The notes: generated by a model from the sequence alone, not told the origin. 15,465 bases of DNA from Eubacterium sp. UBA3720 (GCA_002371335.1 DFHP01000106.1:20014-35478); one strand, 5' to 3'; shown: positions 1-9,047, counted from the stretch's first letter. A program made the numbers and translations.

Positions 1-3000
1 TCCATCTCTCCGAAACGCTGTCCTCCGAACTGTGCCTTACCGCCCAGCGGCTGCTGTGTGACAAGGGAGTAAGGACCTGTGGACCTTGCGTGGATCTTAT
101 CATCTACCAGATGATGCAGCTTCAGATAATGCATGTGGCCGATCGTTGTCGGACTGTCAAACGGTTTTCCCGTACGTCCATCGCGAAGCTGTACTTTACC
201 GGTTCTGGAGATCGGCACTCCGCGCCACAGCTCTCTGTGAGCCCTGTTTTTGTCAAGATAGTCATAAACCTCCGGCAAAAGGATATCTTTATATTTCTCT
301 GTAAACTCTTCCCATGTAAAGTTTACATAGTCGTTCGCCAGTTCCAGGGTGTCCTGGATATCGACCTCGTTCGCGCCGTCGAATACAGGCGTAGCCACAT
401 TGAAGCCAAGAGCCATGGCCGCAAGACTCAGGTGGATCTCAAGTACCTGTCCGATATTCATACGTGAAGGCACGCCCAGAGGATTCAGTACAATGTCCAG
501 AGGACGTCCGTTCGGCAGGAACGGCATATCCTCGACGGGAAGTACTCGTGAAACGACACCCTTGTTACCATGACGTCCGGCCATCTTATCACCCACGGAG
601 ATCTTTCTCTTCTGAGCGATATAAATACGAACAGCTTCGTTTACGCCCGGATTCAGCTCGTCCCCGTTCTCTCTTGTGAATACTCTGGCCTCAACGACGA
701 TACCATATTCACCGTGCGGAACCTTCAGGGATGTATCGCGCACTTCTCTCGCCTTCTCACCAAAGATCGCACGAAGAAGCCTTTCCTCGGCTGTCAGTTC
801 CGTCTCGCCCTTCGGCGTCACCTTGCCTACCAGAATATCTCCGGCACGGACCTCGGCGCCTATGCGGATGATTCCACGCTCATCCAGATCTTTAAGTGCA
901 TCTTCGCCCACGCCGGGAACATCCTTTGTGATCTCCTCCGGTCCGAGCTTTGTATCACGGGCTTCCGCCTGATACTCTTCGATATGAATAGATGTATAAA
1001 CATCATCCTGAACCAGTCTCTCACTGATCAGAACGGCATCCTCGTAATTGTAGCCTTCCCACTCGATAAATCCAATGAGCGGATTCTTTCCGAGCGCAAG
1101 TTCTCCACCCGAGGTGGACGGACCGTCCGCGATAACTTCGCCGGCTTCTACATGCATATCCTTATTTACAATAGGACGCTGGTTATAACAGTTGCTCTGG
1201 TTGCTTCGCATGAATTTCGTCAGATGGTATACATCCTTCGTTCCGTCATCATTATTCATGCGTATCTCATCAGATCCGGCATATGTGATCGTGCCGGCTT
1301 TTCTTGCCACAACGCAGATACCTGAATCGACCGCTGCCTTTGACTCAATACCAGTACCCACAGCAGGAGCCTCCGTGAAGAGAAGCGGAACTGCCTGGCG
1401 CTGCATGTTCGAACCCATCAGGGCACGGTTGGCATCGTCATTCTGCAGGAAAGGAATGAGCGCTGTAGCCACAGAGAATACCATCTTAGGAGAGACGTCC
1501 ATATAATCGATCATATGGCGCTCGTACGCCTGCGTCTCTTCTTTATAACGGCCTGAAACATTTCTGTGAACAAAATGTCTTTCCTCATCCAGCGGTTCGT
1601 TAGCCTGTGCGATATGATAATTATCCTCTTCATCCGCAGTCATATATACTACTTCATCTGTGACACGCGGATTTTGCGGATCTGTTTTGTCAAGTTTTCT
1701 GTATGGCGCCTCAATAAAGCCATATTTATTGATCCTTGCGTAAGATGCAAGTGAGTTGATAAGACCGATATTCGGTCCCTCAGGGGTCTCGATAGGACAC
1801 ATTCTTCCATAATGAGAATAATGTACATCTCGAACCTCAAATCCGGCACGGTCTCTGGAAAGGCCTCCCGGTCCCAGCGCGGAAAGACGTCTTTTATGCG
1901 TAAGCTCTCCGAGCGGGTTATTCTGATCCATGAACTGAGACAGCTGTGAAGAACCAAAGAACTCTTTTACAGCTGCTGTTACAGGTTTGATATTTATCAG
2001 AGACTGTGGAGAAATGGTGTCAATATCCTGTGTAGCCATTCTCTCACGTACTACTCTCTCCAGTCTTGAAAGACCGATCCTGTACTGATTCTGGAGAAGC
2101 TCGCCGACACAGCGGATCCTGCGGTTTCCCAGATGATCGATATCATCGCTGTTGCCGATCTGATACTCCAGATGCATGTTATAGTTGATAGAGGCAAAAA
2201 TATCCTCTTTTGTGATATGCTTCGGAATCAATTCACCTGCTCTTGCTTTGATCGCGCGGAGCATTCCTTCATGATCGTCCGCATATGTTTCCATGATCTC
2301 TTCCAGAACCGGATAATACACTTCTTCCGTAATACCGAGTTCCTCAGGATCACATCCCAGATCAGGCAGTGCCGCGCTGATGTCTACCATCAGGTTTGAA
2401 AGGACTTTAACTTCCCTTGTCTCAGTCTGGATCCACACGTACGGAACGCCTGCATACTGGATCTCGTCAGCCATTTCACGCGTTACTTTTGTGCCTGCCT
2501 CGGCAAGGATCTCTCCTGTGTTTGTATCAATTACGTCCTGAGAAAGAACATGTCCGGCGATTCTGTTTTTCAACGCAAGTTTCTTATTGAACTTATAACG
2601 GCCTACTTTTGCCAGGTCGTATCTTCTCGGATCAAAGAACATTGCGTTGATAAGGCTTTCAGCGCTTTCTACAGCAAGAGGCTCGCCCGGTCTGATCTTT
2701 TTATAAAGCTCCAGAAGACCTTCCTGATAATTCGTGGAAGCATCCTTCGTAAAACTTGCAAGGATCTTAGGCTCCTCGCCGAAATATTCAACGATCTCAG
2801 CGTTGGAACCGATGCCCAGTGCCCTGATCAGCTGTGTGATCGGTACTTTTCTGGTCCTGTCGACGCGCACATAAAAAACGTCATTAGAATCAGTTTCATA
2901 CTCGAGCCATGCTCCTCTGTTCGGGATAACTGTACAGGAATACAGTTCTTTTCCGATCTTATCATGGGCAATTCCGTAATAGATACCGGGTGAACGTACC

Positions 3001-3425
3001 AGCTGGCTGACAATGACACGCTCTGCGCCATTGATCACGAACGTACCTGTTTCTGTCATTAAAGGTAACTCGCCCATGAAGATTTCGTTTTCGTTTATTT
3101 CGTCTTTTTCGCGATTATACAGCCTGACTTTCACCTTCATAGGCGCTGCGTAGGTCGCGTCACGCTGCTTACACTCTTCGATGGAATATTTCACTTCATC
3201 GTCATACAGCTTGAAATCCACGAAATTGAGACTGAGTTTTCCGCTATAATCTTCGATTGGAGATATATCATCAAAAGCTTCCCTGAGGCCTTCGTTAAGA
3301 AACCAGTTGTAGGAATTCTTCTGAACTTCAATCAGATTTGGCATTTCCAAAACTTCTTTTTGTCTCTGGTAGGTCATCCGTATGTTTCTACCGCTGTCGA
3401 CCGGACGTATCCTGTTTTTCTCCAT
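1..3425 (-). CDS. rpoB: RNA polymerase beta subunit (3' end outside window)
   Basis: Beta subunit of RNA polymerase, part of the catalytic core in the cytoplasm. The frame opens with ATG at 3425 (MEKNRIRPVDSGRNIR) behind an AGGGGTG ribosome binding site. The reading frame at the start, at the rifampicin region and at the window edge agrees, giving about 1141 codons. It ends mid-gene at QPLGGKAQFGGQRFGEME, the conserved C-terminal segment facing beta'. The rifampicin pocket is at about residues 492-517 (SQLSQFMDQNNPLGELTHKR). The residues equivalent to E. coli Q513, D516, H526 and S531 are unchanged, so no resistance mutation is seen. E. coli S522 corresponds to Gly here. Upstream is an AraC gene rather than rplL, so the usual rplJL-rpoBC linkage is broken. 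rpoC is expected just beyond position 1 but is not visible. Confidence 0.99.
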   Translation of the reverse strand, partial: MEKNRIRPVDSGRNIRMTYQRQKEVLEMPNLIEVQKNSYNWFLNEGLREAFDDISPIEDYSGKLSLNFVDFKLYDDEVKYSIEECKQRDATYAAPMKVKVRLYNREKDEINENEIFMGELPLMTETGTFVINGAERVIVSQLVRSPGIYYGIAHDKIGKELYSCTVIPNRGAWLEYETDSNDVFYVRVDRTRKVPITQLIRALGIGSNAEIVEYFGEEPKILASFTKDASTNYQEGLLELYKKIRPGEPLAVESAESLINAMFFDPRRYDLAKVGRYKFNKKLALKNRIAGHVLSQDVIDTNTGEILAEAGTKVTREMADEIQYAGVPYVWIQTETREVKVLSNLMVDISAALPDLGCDPEELGITEEVYYPVLEEIMETYADDHEGMLRAIKARAGELIPKHITKEDIFASINYNMHLEYQIGNSDDIDHLGNRRIRCVGELLQNQYRIGLSRLERVVRERMATQDIDTISPQSLINIKPVTAAVKEFFGSSQLSQFMDQNNPLGELTHKRRLSALGPGGLSRDRAGFEVRDVHYSHYGRMCPIETPEGPNIGLINSLASYARINKYGFIEAPYRKLDKTDPQNPRVTDEVVYMTADEEDNYHIAQANEPLDEERHFVHRNVSGRYKEETQAYERHMIDYMDVSPKMVFSVATALIPFLQNDDANRALMGSNMQRQAVPLLFTEAPAVGTGIESKAAVDSGICVVARKAGTITYAGSDEIRMNNDDGTKDVYHLTKFMRSNQSNCYNQRPIVNKDMHVEAGEVIADGPSTSGGELALGKNPLIGFIEWEGYNYEDAVLISERLVQDDVYTSIHIEEYQAEARDTKLGPEEITKDVPGVGEDALKDLDERGIIRIGAEVRAGDILVGKVTPKGETELTAEERLLRAIFGEKAREVRDTSLKVPHGEYGIVVEARVFTRENGDELNPGVNEAVRIYIAQKRKISVGDKMAGRHGNKGVVSRVLPVEDMPFLPNGRPLDIVLNPLGVPSRMNIGQVLEIHLSLAAMALGFNVATPVFDGANEVDIQDTLELANDYVNFTWEEFTEKYKDILLPEVYDYLDKNRAHRELWRGVPISRTGKVQLRDGRTGKPFDSPTTIGHMHYLKLHHLVDDKIHARSTGPYSLVTQQPLGGKAQFGGQRFGEM

Positions 3426-3472
3426 TGACGTTTCACCCCTTGTGTGTATAATATTTATTATGAAATAAAGAT

Positions 3473-3518
3473 TGCTATTGAGATTATTTTTTTTTAAATA
3501 AATCTAACACAAATAGCA
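3473..3518 (-). promoter_or_regulatory. AT-rich stem-loop in the rpoB leader
   Basis: Outer arms TGCTATT and AATAGCA (7 bp) enclose inner arms AGATT/AATCT plus ATT/AAT with a one-base bulge and an A/T-tract loop. It lies between the proposed rpoB promoter and the rpoB ribosome binding site, so it would sit in the leader RNA. It could be a weak pause, a stability element or chance in AT-rich DNA. No known leader family was recognised. Confidence 0.3.
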
Positions 3519-3546
3519 TACCTTGCCATAATAGTGCATTTTTAAG

Positions 3547-3575
3547 AGTAACCTATCTGAAGATTTTTGTCAAGC
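3547..3575 (-). promoter_or_regulatory. Candidate private promoter of rpoB
   Basis: On the minus strand a perfect -35 TTGACA (3575-3570) is followed after 17 bp by TACTCT (3552-3547), a weak -10. Transcription would start about 115 nt upstream of the rpoB ATG. A promoter is expected here because rplL ends in a strong terminator and unrelated genes intervene. The rest of the 299-bp gap between the AraC gene and rpoB shows no gene and no clear terminator, so read-through from the regulator is possible. Confidence 0.5.
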
Positions 3576-3724
3576 GGTTTGTGTTTATTTAAATCGGAAC
3601 CTCACATTTATTCAAATAACGATCTTATTCTTTTATCACAACATGATTATCCCCCGAATCTGCCCTTTATAGATTTCATCCTCATAGCGTAATCTGAATG
3701 ATCATGCCTATATTTGCGGAATAG

Positions 3725-4663
3725 TTACTCTTTTGGCACTCCATAATGACTGGTATCACCTTTATGGATTTCTCTATATTCCGTAGGAGACATGTTTTCC
3801 ATTTCACGAAAAAGCTGATTAAATGTACGAATCGATGATATTCCTACCAGCCCTGCTATTTTCTCAATTGAATATGATGTGTCCAGCAAATAGTTCTTGG
3901 CATAATTAATGCGGAAAACATTCAAAGTATGTTTAAAAGATTTTCCAAAATATTTGTCAAATACTCTTCCCACATGGCGTTCGGAAATATGAAAGTTTTC
4001 AGCAGCATCTCGGACACTAATATTTTTACTATAATTATTATGCATATAACGTGTCAGTTCTAATGCGAGATTGACGTTTCCCTGCTCAACATTCTTTCCC
4101 TCTCCATGCCTCCCCGAATAAATATCAAGGTTTCTGAATATATGGATCAGGTATTCTGTGTAAATAGAACGGATCATCTCATTTCTTCCAGGTAGGTCCA
4201 TATTCATTTCTCGCTCTAATCTTTCTATTATCCTATGACATTCAAATCGATCCGAAAGTGTCAGAATCCTTTCTTTTTCTATATGACAAATTGCCTCGTT
4301 CAAATATTGATTTACATGTTCCATGTAATCTCCCTTAAGAATCTGTGTGCATTTAACAGGTGATTCAAAAACCATAATAAAGTAACGTTTCTGCAGTTTT
4401 GGCTCATATAAAGTATGATGGAATTTTCCAGGACCGATAATCGTAAACATGTTTCTCTTCATTTTTATGCAATCATCACCCGCCATCAGATGCATTGTTC
4501 CCTCCAGACAATAATATATTTCAAAATCTGAATGAACATGCGAAAACTCAAGGCAGCTTTCGTCTGTTATTTCGGAATAATTAACTGCTACAGTGTTGTT
4601 TCCAAATACCAGTTGAATAATATGGGGATTATAAGAGACACTTTCATTTTTTTTGTAATTCAT
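3725..4663 (-). CDS. AraC-family transcriptional regulator, cupin sensor domain
   Basis: A 312-aa cytoplasmic DNA-binding regulator. The N-terminal half (about residues 20-110) looks like an AraC-type cupin: HVHSDFEIYYCLEG, then a G-x-x-H-H element at about 78-83 (GKFHH). The C-terminal part holds two helix-turn-helix motifs, about 215-240 (ISVRDAAENFHISERHVGR) and about 265-297 (SIEKIAGLVGISSIRTFNQL), followed by the family signature MSPTEYR. ATG at 4663 follows GTAAGGTAAG. The gene lies downstream of the dehydrogenase/transketolase operon and is the obvious candidate to control it. AraC proteins with this layout usually sense a small catabolic substrate. A 133-bp spacer separates it from the preceding small membrane gene, and 299 bp separate it from rpoB. 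The ligand cannot be read from the sequence. Confidence 0.92.
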   Translation of the reverse strand: MNYKKNESVSYNPHIIQLVFGNNTVAVNYSEITDESCLEFSHVHSDFEIYYCLEGTMHLMAGDDCIKMKRNMFTIIGPGKFHHTLYEPKLQKRYFIMVFESPVKCTQILKGDYMEHVNQYLNEAICHIEKERILTLSDRFECHRIIERLEREMNMDLPGRNEMIRSIYTEYLIHIFRNLDIYSGRHGEGKNVEQGNVNLALELTRYMHNNYSKNISVRDAAENFHISERHVGRVFDKYFGKSFKHTLNVFRINYAKNYLLDTSYSIEKIAGLVGISSIRTFNQLFREMENMSPTEYREIHKGDTSHYGVPKE

Positions 4664-4796
4664 TACTTATCTTACCTTACCTTTTATAATTGTCCATTAT
4701 TACCAGAATCCGGCAGGTTTCCCTGGTGTTTTATCCCAATGTAAATATCAATAAATTCCATTGTCCCGCAGCCAGTTGTCCTATGACTTTTTATCT

Positions 4797-5252
4797 TTAG
4801 TTTTCACGACGTTGCAGCTGTATTCCAATCATCCGGAATACTTCATTCTTCTTGCTTAAATTCCGAATCATTACACTTCTTTGCTGATCGTTCGCCCTGA
4901 TAAAAATTCCTTTTTGAGTATTAATAATTTCTACGATATCATAATATGACAAATTAATTTCTTTTCCCGCTCTTCCATAAATACGTTTGTCTGTAATAAT
5001 AATACATGACTCCTGAGTGTCAATCAGAGTCTGAGCCAGGTAAACCATCATCCACATGGAAATAATATTTGTGATAACCATTATCACTATATTTCCCGGC
5101 AATGCTCGTCCGGTTAAAAAAGAGAGTACTGCGATCACCACGAAAAAAAACATCTTTCGCACTGCATTAAATTCGGGAATGTATTTGATCTTTTCCTCTG
5201 GTTTTTTCTGTTCCTTCAGCTCTTTGACTTTTTGTTCAAAATATTTCCCCAT
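4797..5252 (-). CDS. Small membrane protein with bacterial-PH-like domain
   Basis: A 151-aa protein of unknown function. Residues 1-27 are highly charged (KVKELKEQKKPEEK). Two hydrophobic segments follow, about 33-50 and 53-73, joined by a short turn (GRALPGN). The soluble C-terminal part has the pattern CIIITDKRIYGRAGKEINL then YYDIVEI, which resembles the bacterial PH (YdbS/bPH2-type) fold: a T-x-K-R-I strand, a Gly, then D-I-x-x-I. ATG at 5252 is preceded by a strong AAAGGAGGG site. It starts after the operon terminator, so it may have its own promoter, although none stands out. Membership of the adjacent pathway is not shown. It could be a neutral passenger or have an accessory membrane role. 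Confidence 0.75.
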   Translation of the reverse strand: MGKYFEQKVKELKEQKKPEEKIKYIPEFNAVRKMFFFVVIAVLSFLTGRALPGNIVIMVITNIISMWMMVYLAQTLIDTQESCIIITDKRIYGRAGKEINLSYYDIVEIINTQKGIFIRANDQQRSVMIRNLSKKNEVFRMIGIQLQRREN

Positions 5253-5325
5253 AGCAGAAAACCCTCCTTTTGAATTTCGATCATCATATAAAAAGATAAC
5301 CTTTTCAGGTTTAAATCTTAAAGAA

Positions 5326-5359
5326 ATGCTGAACCACCTTGTTTCCGGCGGTCCAGCAT
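5326..5359 (-). terminator. Intrinsic terminator closing the transketolase/dehydrogenase operon
   Basis: On the minus strand a 13-bp stem (ATGCTGGACCGCC pairing with GGTGGTTCAGCAT, two G-T wobbles) closes an 8-nt loop and is followed by TTCTTTAAGATTTAAA. It begins 27 bp after the stop of the last dehydrogenase gene. The T-tract is modest but the stem is long and fully paired. Confidence 0.8.
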
Positions 5360-5386
5360 AAGAGTTAAAATTTTTACTTTTTTGAG

Positions 5387-6454
5387 TTAGTCTATATCCG
5401 GATTACACCTTATCAAAATTTTTGGATATTTCCCTGTCAGCTGTTCCGCAAAGGCTTCAACTGCATCATCCAGTTCAAATACATGATCTGTCAATGCATT
5501 TAGTTCCATTCTGGATAGCATTTGAAGAGCCCGGGGATATGCATAAGGTGCTACAAAAACTCCGGTAATAGTCAGTTCTTTAAAATAACACAGTTTAGAT
5601 ATATTAAATGGCATATAATAATCATTCGGATACTGGGCACCATAGATAAGCGTTCCTGCATTTGCCGTCACTTCCGGCAAATCTTCAACACAATGTATCG
5701 AACCGGAACAATCGAGAACCACATCATAACCAAGTCCGTCAGTAATCTCCATACACTTCTCGTTAAAATTTTCATTTACAGGATCTATTACATAATCCGC
5801 CCCCAAAGAAAGTGCCAGCTTTCTCCGATCCTCAATTGGCTCGCTCATAGTAAGCTTCGTAGCACCAAACATTTTAAAGGCCTGACAAGCCATCTGACCT
5901 ATCGGACCGCCTCCGCTTACCAACACGCGCTGTCCGACCTTCATATTTGCTTTGTCCAGCATTCTAACGACGATAGACATCGGTTCAAGCAGGCAGCCTT
6001 TTTTTAAGTTTATATCATCAGGAAGTTTATAGACCTGATCTTCATGCCATACAATTTCCGGAGAAAATCCTGGCCGATTATACTCCTGCGCATTAATACA
6101 ATACTGTTGCTGACCATTTTGACAATAATAACAGCCTCCGCAAAAGCGTAGAAAATTCCCTGCTACACGATCACCGACTTTCAGTCCTTTGTGCGTTGCT
6201 TCAGATCCTAATTCCACAATCACACCCGAGACCTCATGTCCCAGAGGAATTGGATCTGTAGAGCCTGCAGGCTCTCCAAAACACCCTGCAACACAATGTG
6301 GATCTGATCCACAAATCGCGCAATATGCCACCTTGATCCTGACATCCTGCGGGCCCATTTTTGGTTTTGGGATATCCACAAGCGCTACACGTCCTCTTGT
6401 TTTCGGATTGGGGTCCTTCATATCTCCCACAAATACACCACATAATGTTTTCAT
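5387..6454 (-). CDS. Zinc medium-chain alcohol/polyol dehydrogenase (355 aa)
   Basis: NAD(P)-dependent zinc dehydrogenase of the sorbitol/threonine dehydrogenase branch, cytosolic, oxidising or reducing a secondary alcohol or ketone. Catalytic-zinc residues are C48 (AICGSDPH), H73-E74 (LGHE) and E157 (CLLEP). The structural-zinc cysteines C105, C108, C111 and C119 have canonical spacing. The Rossmann motif is GGGPIG at 181-186, and E205 (MSEP) at the end of the next strand favours NAD. ATG at 6454 follows GGAGGA. It is the last gene of the operon, 153 bp after its paralogue; the two share AICxSDxH, GAxYVIDP and MEIT segments. The length is normal. Possible substrates are a polyol or rare ketose, or a steroid C20 ketone if the transketolase is a desmolase (the C. 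scindens 20alpha-hydroxysteroid dehydrogenase DesC is, as I recall, also a zinc dehydrogenase). The substrate is inferred, not seen. Confidence 0.93.
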   Translation of the reverse strand: MKTLCGVFVGDMKDPNPKTRGRVALVDIPKPKMGPQDVRIKVAYCAICGSDPHCVAGCFGEPAGSTDPIPLGHEVSGVIVELGSEATHKGLKVGDRVAGNFLRFCGGCYYCQNGQQQYCINAQEYNRPGFSPEIVWHEDQVYKLPDDINLKKGCLLEPMSIVVRMLDKANMKVGQRVLVSGGGPIGQMACQAFKMFGATKLTMSEPIEDRRKLALSLGADYVIDPVNENFNEKCMEITDGLGYDVVLDCSGSIHCVEDLPEVTANAGTLIYGAQYPNDYYMPFNISKLCYFKELTITGVFVAPYAYPRALQMLSRMELNALTDHVFELDDAVEAFAEQLTGKYPKILIRCNPDID

Positions 6455-6491
6455 ATATTATCCTCCATTTAAACACACCTTATGTATTCAA

Positions 6492-6548
6492 GTCTCGCTC
6501 GCGAGACAAGCTTGTCATAACCCGCCACTTAAGAAGCGAGGGTCTTCT
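6492..6548. repeat. Palindrome-rich intergenic element between the two dehydrogenase genes
   Basis: Two overlapping palindromes, GTCTCGCTCGCGAGAC (6492-6507, 7-bp arms) and GACAAGCTTGTC (6505-6516, perfect), are followed by CTTAAG (6528-6533) and a hairpin AGAAG/CTTCT (6532-6548). AGCGAG (6535-6540) can also pair with CTCGCT (6494-6499). The segment is more GC-rich than its surroundings and is flanked by TTCAA. It could be an intercistronic RNA-processing or attenuation structure, or a small palindromic mobile relic. No transposase is present. Confidence 0.6.
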
Positions 6549-6607
6549 CACATTGAGATAAATCGTTGTCTGAAATAGTAAAACCTGAAACTGTCATGTA
6601 TTAAACA

Positions 6608-7627
6608 TTAAGGTTTACTACAATCCAGAAGGATTTTGCAATATTTACTTTGATGAAATACCTCAAAGCTCTTAACCGCTTCTGAAAGCGGCATAATATG
6701 ACCTATTATTTTATCTGTCTGCATTCGATCAATCATATTTATTGAACGATGCATAATAGTCTGTGTAGTAAAGACAGTTTGAATTCGACCTTCTTTCATG
6801 TATAGACTATGTAAATTTAACGGCATCTCAAAACTCGGCGGGAAAACCGCAAAATATACAGCAGTCCCGCATCGGGCCAAAATATTAATCGGTGTTTGTG
6901 CCGCTTTTGGCGATCCAGACATCTCAAAAACCTGATCAAAACCTTCACCACCCGTTATTTCCATCGCTCTTGCAATGACATCCTCCTTAAATGGGTCTAT
7001 CACATATTTTGCCCCCATTTCTAATGCCAGTTTTCTTTTTTCCGGAACGGGATCTATAGCCGTTATGTTTGTTGCTCCGGATAAAATAATCTGATTCAAC
7101 ATAATTGAACCTATGCCTCCAATGCCTGCAATAGCCACATTTTCTCCATGCTTGATCGGAGAAAGATCCAATGCGCGCAGACAACAATTCGTCGGCTCAA
7201 CGATTGAATATTTCTTCATGTCCGCATTATCCGGCAGTTTATAAATGGTCTTACAGTCAGTAACAACATACTCTGCAAAACACCCTGTGGGCACAGCATT
7301 TTTGCAATATTGAGGCATACCATTCTTACAATTTTCACACATACCGCAATGTGATACAGGAAACATTGTAACTTTATCTCCTTTTTTATATCCTGCTTTT
7401 AAAGCCTGCTCACCGAGCTCTACTATAATCCCGGAACCTTCATGCCCAAGCGGCGCAGGCGGCTGGGCTCCCATTACATTTTGCTCTACCTGATGAACAT
7501 CACTTGCACAGATTGCCGCATATGCCATTTTGATTTTCACTTCATTTGGTCCTGCTGAAGGAATTTCAACATCCCTTAGCTCTATTTCTTTATCATGCGT
7601 CCACCATAATTGTTTCATAGTATTCAT
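6608..7627 (-). CDS. Zinc medium-chain alcohol/polyol dehydrogenase (339 aa)
   Basis: Second cytosolic zinc dehydrogenase of the operon and paralogue of the following 355-aa gene. Catalytic-zinc residues are C40 (AAICASDVH), H62-E63 (LGHEGSG) and E144 (SIVEPTN). The structural-zinc cysteines are C94, C97, C100 and C108. The coenzyme loop is GIGGIG (168-173), with D192 (AIDPVPEKRK) at the end of the second strand, which predicts NAD rather than NADP. ATG at 7627 is chosen over the Met three codons later because AGGAGGG lies at normal spacing. It begins 28 bp after the symporter stop, indicating cotranscription. Two related dehydrogenases in one operon could act on different carbons of one substrate, or as an oxidation and reduction pair. 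The exact substrate is unknown. Confidence 0.93.
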   Translation of the reverse strand: MNTMKQLWWTHDKEIELRDVEIPSAGPNEVKIKMAYAAICASDVHQVEQNVMGAQPPAPLGHEGSGIIVELGEQALKAGYKKGDKVTMFPVSHCGMCENCKNGMPQYCKNAVPTGCFAEYVVTDCKTIYKLPDNADMKKYSIVEPTNCCLRALDLSPIKHGENVAIAGIGGIGSIMLNQIILSGATNITAIDPVPEKRKLALEMGAKYVIDPFKEDVIARAMEITGGEGFDQVFEMSGSPKAAQTPINILARCGTAVYFAVFPPSFEMPLNLHSLYMKEGRIQTVFTTQTIMHRSINMIDRMQTDKIIGHIMPLSEAVKSFEVFHQSKYCKILLDCSKP

Positions 7628-7655
7628 TATCAGCCCTCCTGCTATAGCAAACAGC

Positions 7656-9047
7656 TCAATTAGCCATTCCCTTCTTTCTAAGTCTTTCTACAATTTCATT
7701 GTAAGTTTTCTTATCAAGTTTGTAACTGAACAATGCAATCGCTGCTACTATACAACAAATGCCCACAAACATATGCGCACCGAAATTCATTGTAAAAAGG
7801 ACACGGTCGGTTTGTTCGCTCCCCGGCACATAACCCACTTTGTCCAGAATCAGCGCTGCTCCTGAGATGGAAATTGCCTGTCCAACCTTCAGCATAAAAT
7901 TAATGAACGTTGACAGAAAACCTGCGGCATATATTCCATATTTATCATATGTATACTCTGCGGTATCAGGCATCATGCCAAATACATTTCCCAGCATCAT
8001 ACCGGTTCCGAGCCCTACGATCGCCTGCATAATGTAATAAACCCCCTGTGCTGCAGAGGATTCAATTGGCAGGAAATAGGAAATAATAGATGCAATTGCG
8101 ATAATACTAAATGCAAGACCTCCCAGAGTTCCCTTATTATTTACTTTTCTGACAAGATAAGTGACAGAAAAAGCGCCTGCCATTCCCATAATTGACCATA
8201 ACGTCTGCGTATTAGCATAAAGTAATTCATTATGTGCATTATAAGTACAATAATATAGCCTGAAAGTCATGCCTCCTTGAATAATCCCCCATGCCAGATA
8301 AGCTATCGCGATCTGAATGACCGGCCAGTTGCCTGCCAGTGTTCTGAACTGTTTGATAAACCCGGCCTGTACTCCCTTGTTGTCATCAATCTGAACAATT
8401 TCTTTTGTGGATGCGCACGTAATTATAAAGAAGGGTACCGCAAGCAAAGAAAAGAAGATTGCTGCATACTGATATCCTTTTGCACCTCCGCCAAAATAAT
8501 TAACTACGCGTAACGTCAGAAACGATAATACCGTCATTGCTAAAAACGCGCCTGTCATTCGGTAACTTGAAAGTGAACTTCTGGTTTCAGTATCACGTGT
8601 CATTAATGCCGGCATTGCAGAATATGTAACATTAACCATAGTGTAGAGAAGAACAAGTATAAAATACATACCCAGTCCCCACCAGGTTCGAGCTGTTGCA
8701 GACCATGAAGGTACGGTCGTAAATGTCAAAACATTAAAAATCAACATCGGTCCAAAAGCAAATATGATCCATGGTCTGTATCTTCCCCATCGAGTATTTG
8801 TATGATCCGCCAAAGAACCAATGACCGGATCATTGACCGCATCCCAGAATTTAGAAATAAATATGACCAGTCCAACAACCGCACCCGGAATAAGTGCAAT
8901 ATCGGTCAAGAAGAATACCAGGTACGATCCCACTAAAGACCAGCTCATATTACATGCGAAATCGCCGCAGGCATAACCAATTTTTCTCGGTACATTCAGT
9001 TTGGCGAATTCATTAACCGGAGTCGCTCTTCCATTATCATTATTCAT
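7656..9047 (-). CDS. GPH-family (MelB-like) cation symporter
   Basis: A 463-aa polytopic membrane protein of the glycoside-pentoside-hexuronide:cation symporter family (major facilitator fold, 12 predicted helices). The family signature is clear: KIGYACGDFACNMSWSLVG near the N-terminus, FWDAVNDPVIGSLAD at 67-81 and TRWGRYRPW. D69 and D73 match the cation-site Asp55 and Asp59 of MelB, while the MelB Asp124 position is Asn139, as in many non-melibiose members. ATG at 9047 follows GGAGGATCG. It is 31 bp after the transketolase C half and 28 bp before a dehydrogenase. It should import the operon's substrate in unphosphorylated form, in symport with H+ or Na+. Most family members carry sugars or glycosides, so steroid transport would be unusual. 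Confidence 0.95.
   Translation of the reverse strand: MNNDNGRATPVNEFAKLNVPRKIGYACGDFACNMSWSLVGSYLVFFLTDIALIPGAVVGLVIFISKFWDAVNDPVIGSLADHTNTRWGRYRPWIIFAFGPMLIFNVLTFTTVPSWSATARTWWGLGMYFILVLLYTMVNVTYSAMPALMTRDTETRSSLSSYRMTGAFLAMTVLSFLTLRVVNYFGGGAKGYQYAAIFFSLLAVPFFIITCASTKEIVQIDDNKGVQAGFIKQFRTLAGNWPVIQIAIAYLAWGIIQGGMTFRLYYCTYNAHNELLYANTQTLWSIMGMAGAFSVTYLVRKVNNKGTLGGLAFSIIAIASIISYFLPIESSAAQGVYYIMQAIVGLGTGMMLGNVFGMMPDTAEYTYDKYGIYAAGFLSTFINFMLKVGQAISISGAALILDKVGYVPGSEQTDRVLFTMNFGAHMFVGICCIVAAIALFSYKLDKKTYNEIVERLRKKGMAN

Noticed and set aside
1875..1960. Possible rifampicin-resistance change in rpoB
   Set aside because: The residues equivalent to E. coli Q513, D516, H526 and S531 are wild type. Only the S522 position differs (Gly), and that may be lineage variation.
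86..2993. Several open frames on the plus strand across 86-2993
   Set aside because: They overlap the continuous rpoB frame, lack ribosome binding sites and show no recognisable protein families.
5298..5311. Small inverted repeat AACCT-TTTC-AGGTT before the membrane-protein gene
   Set aside because: A 5-bp arm in AT-rich DNA is too short to call; the stronger terminator at 5326-5359 already explains the operon end.
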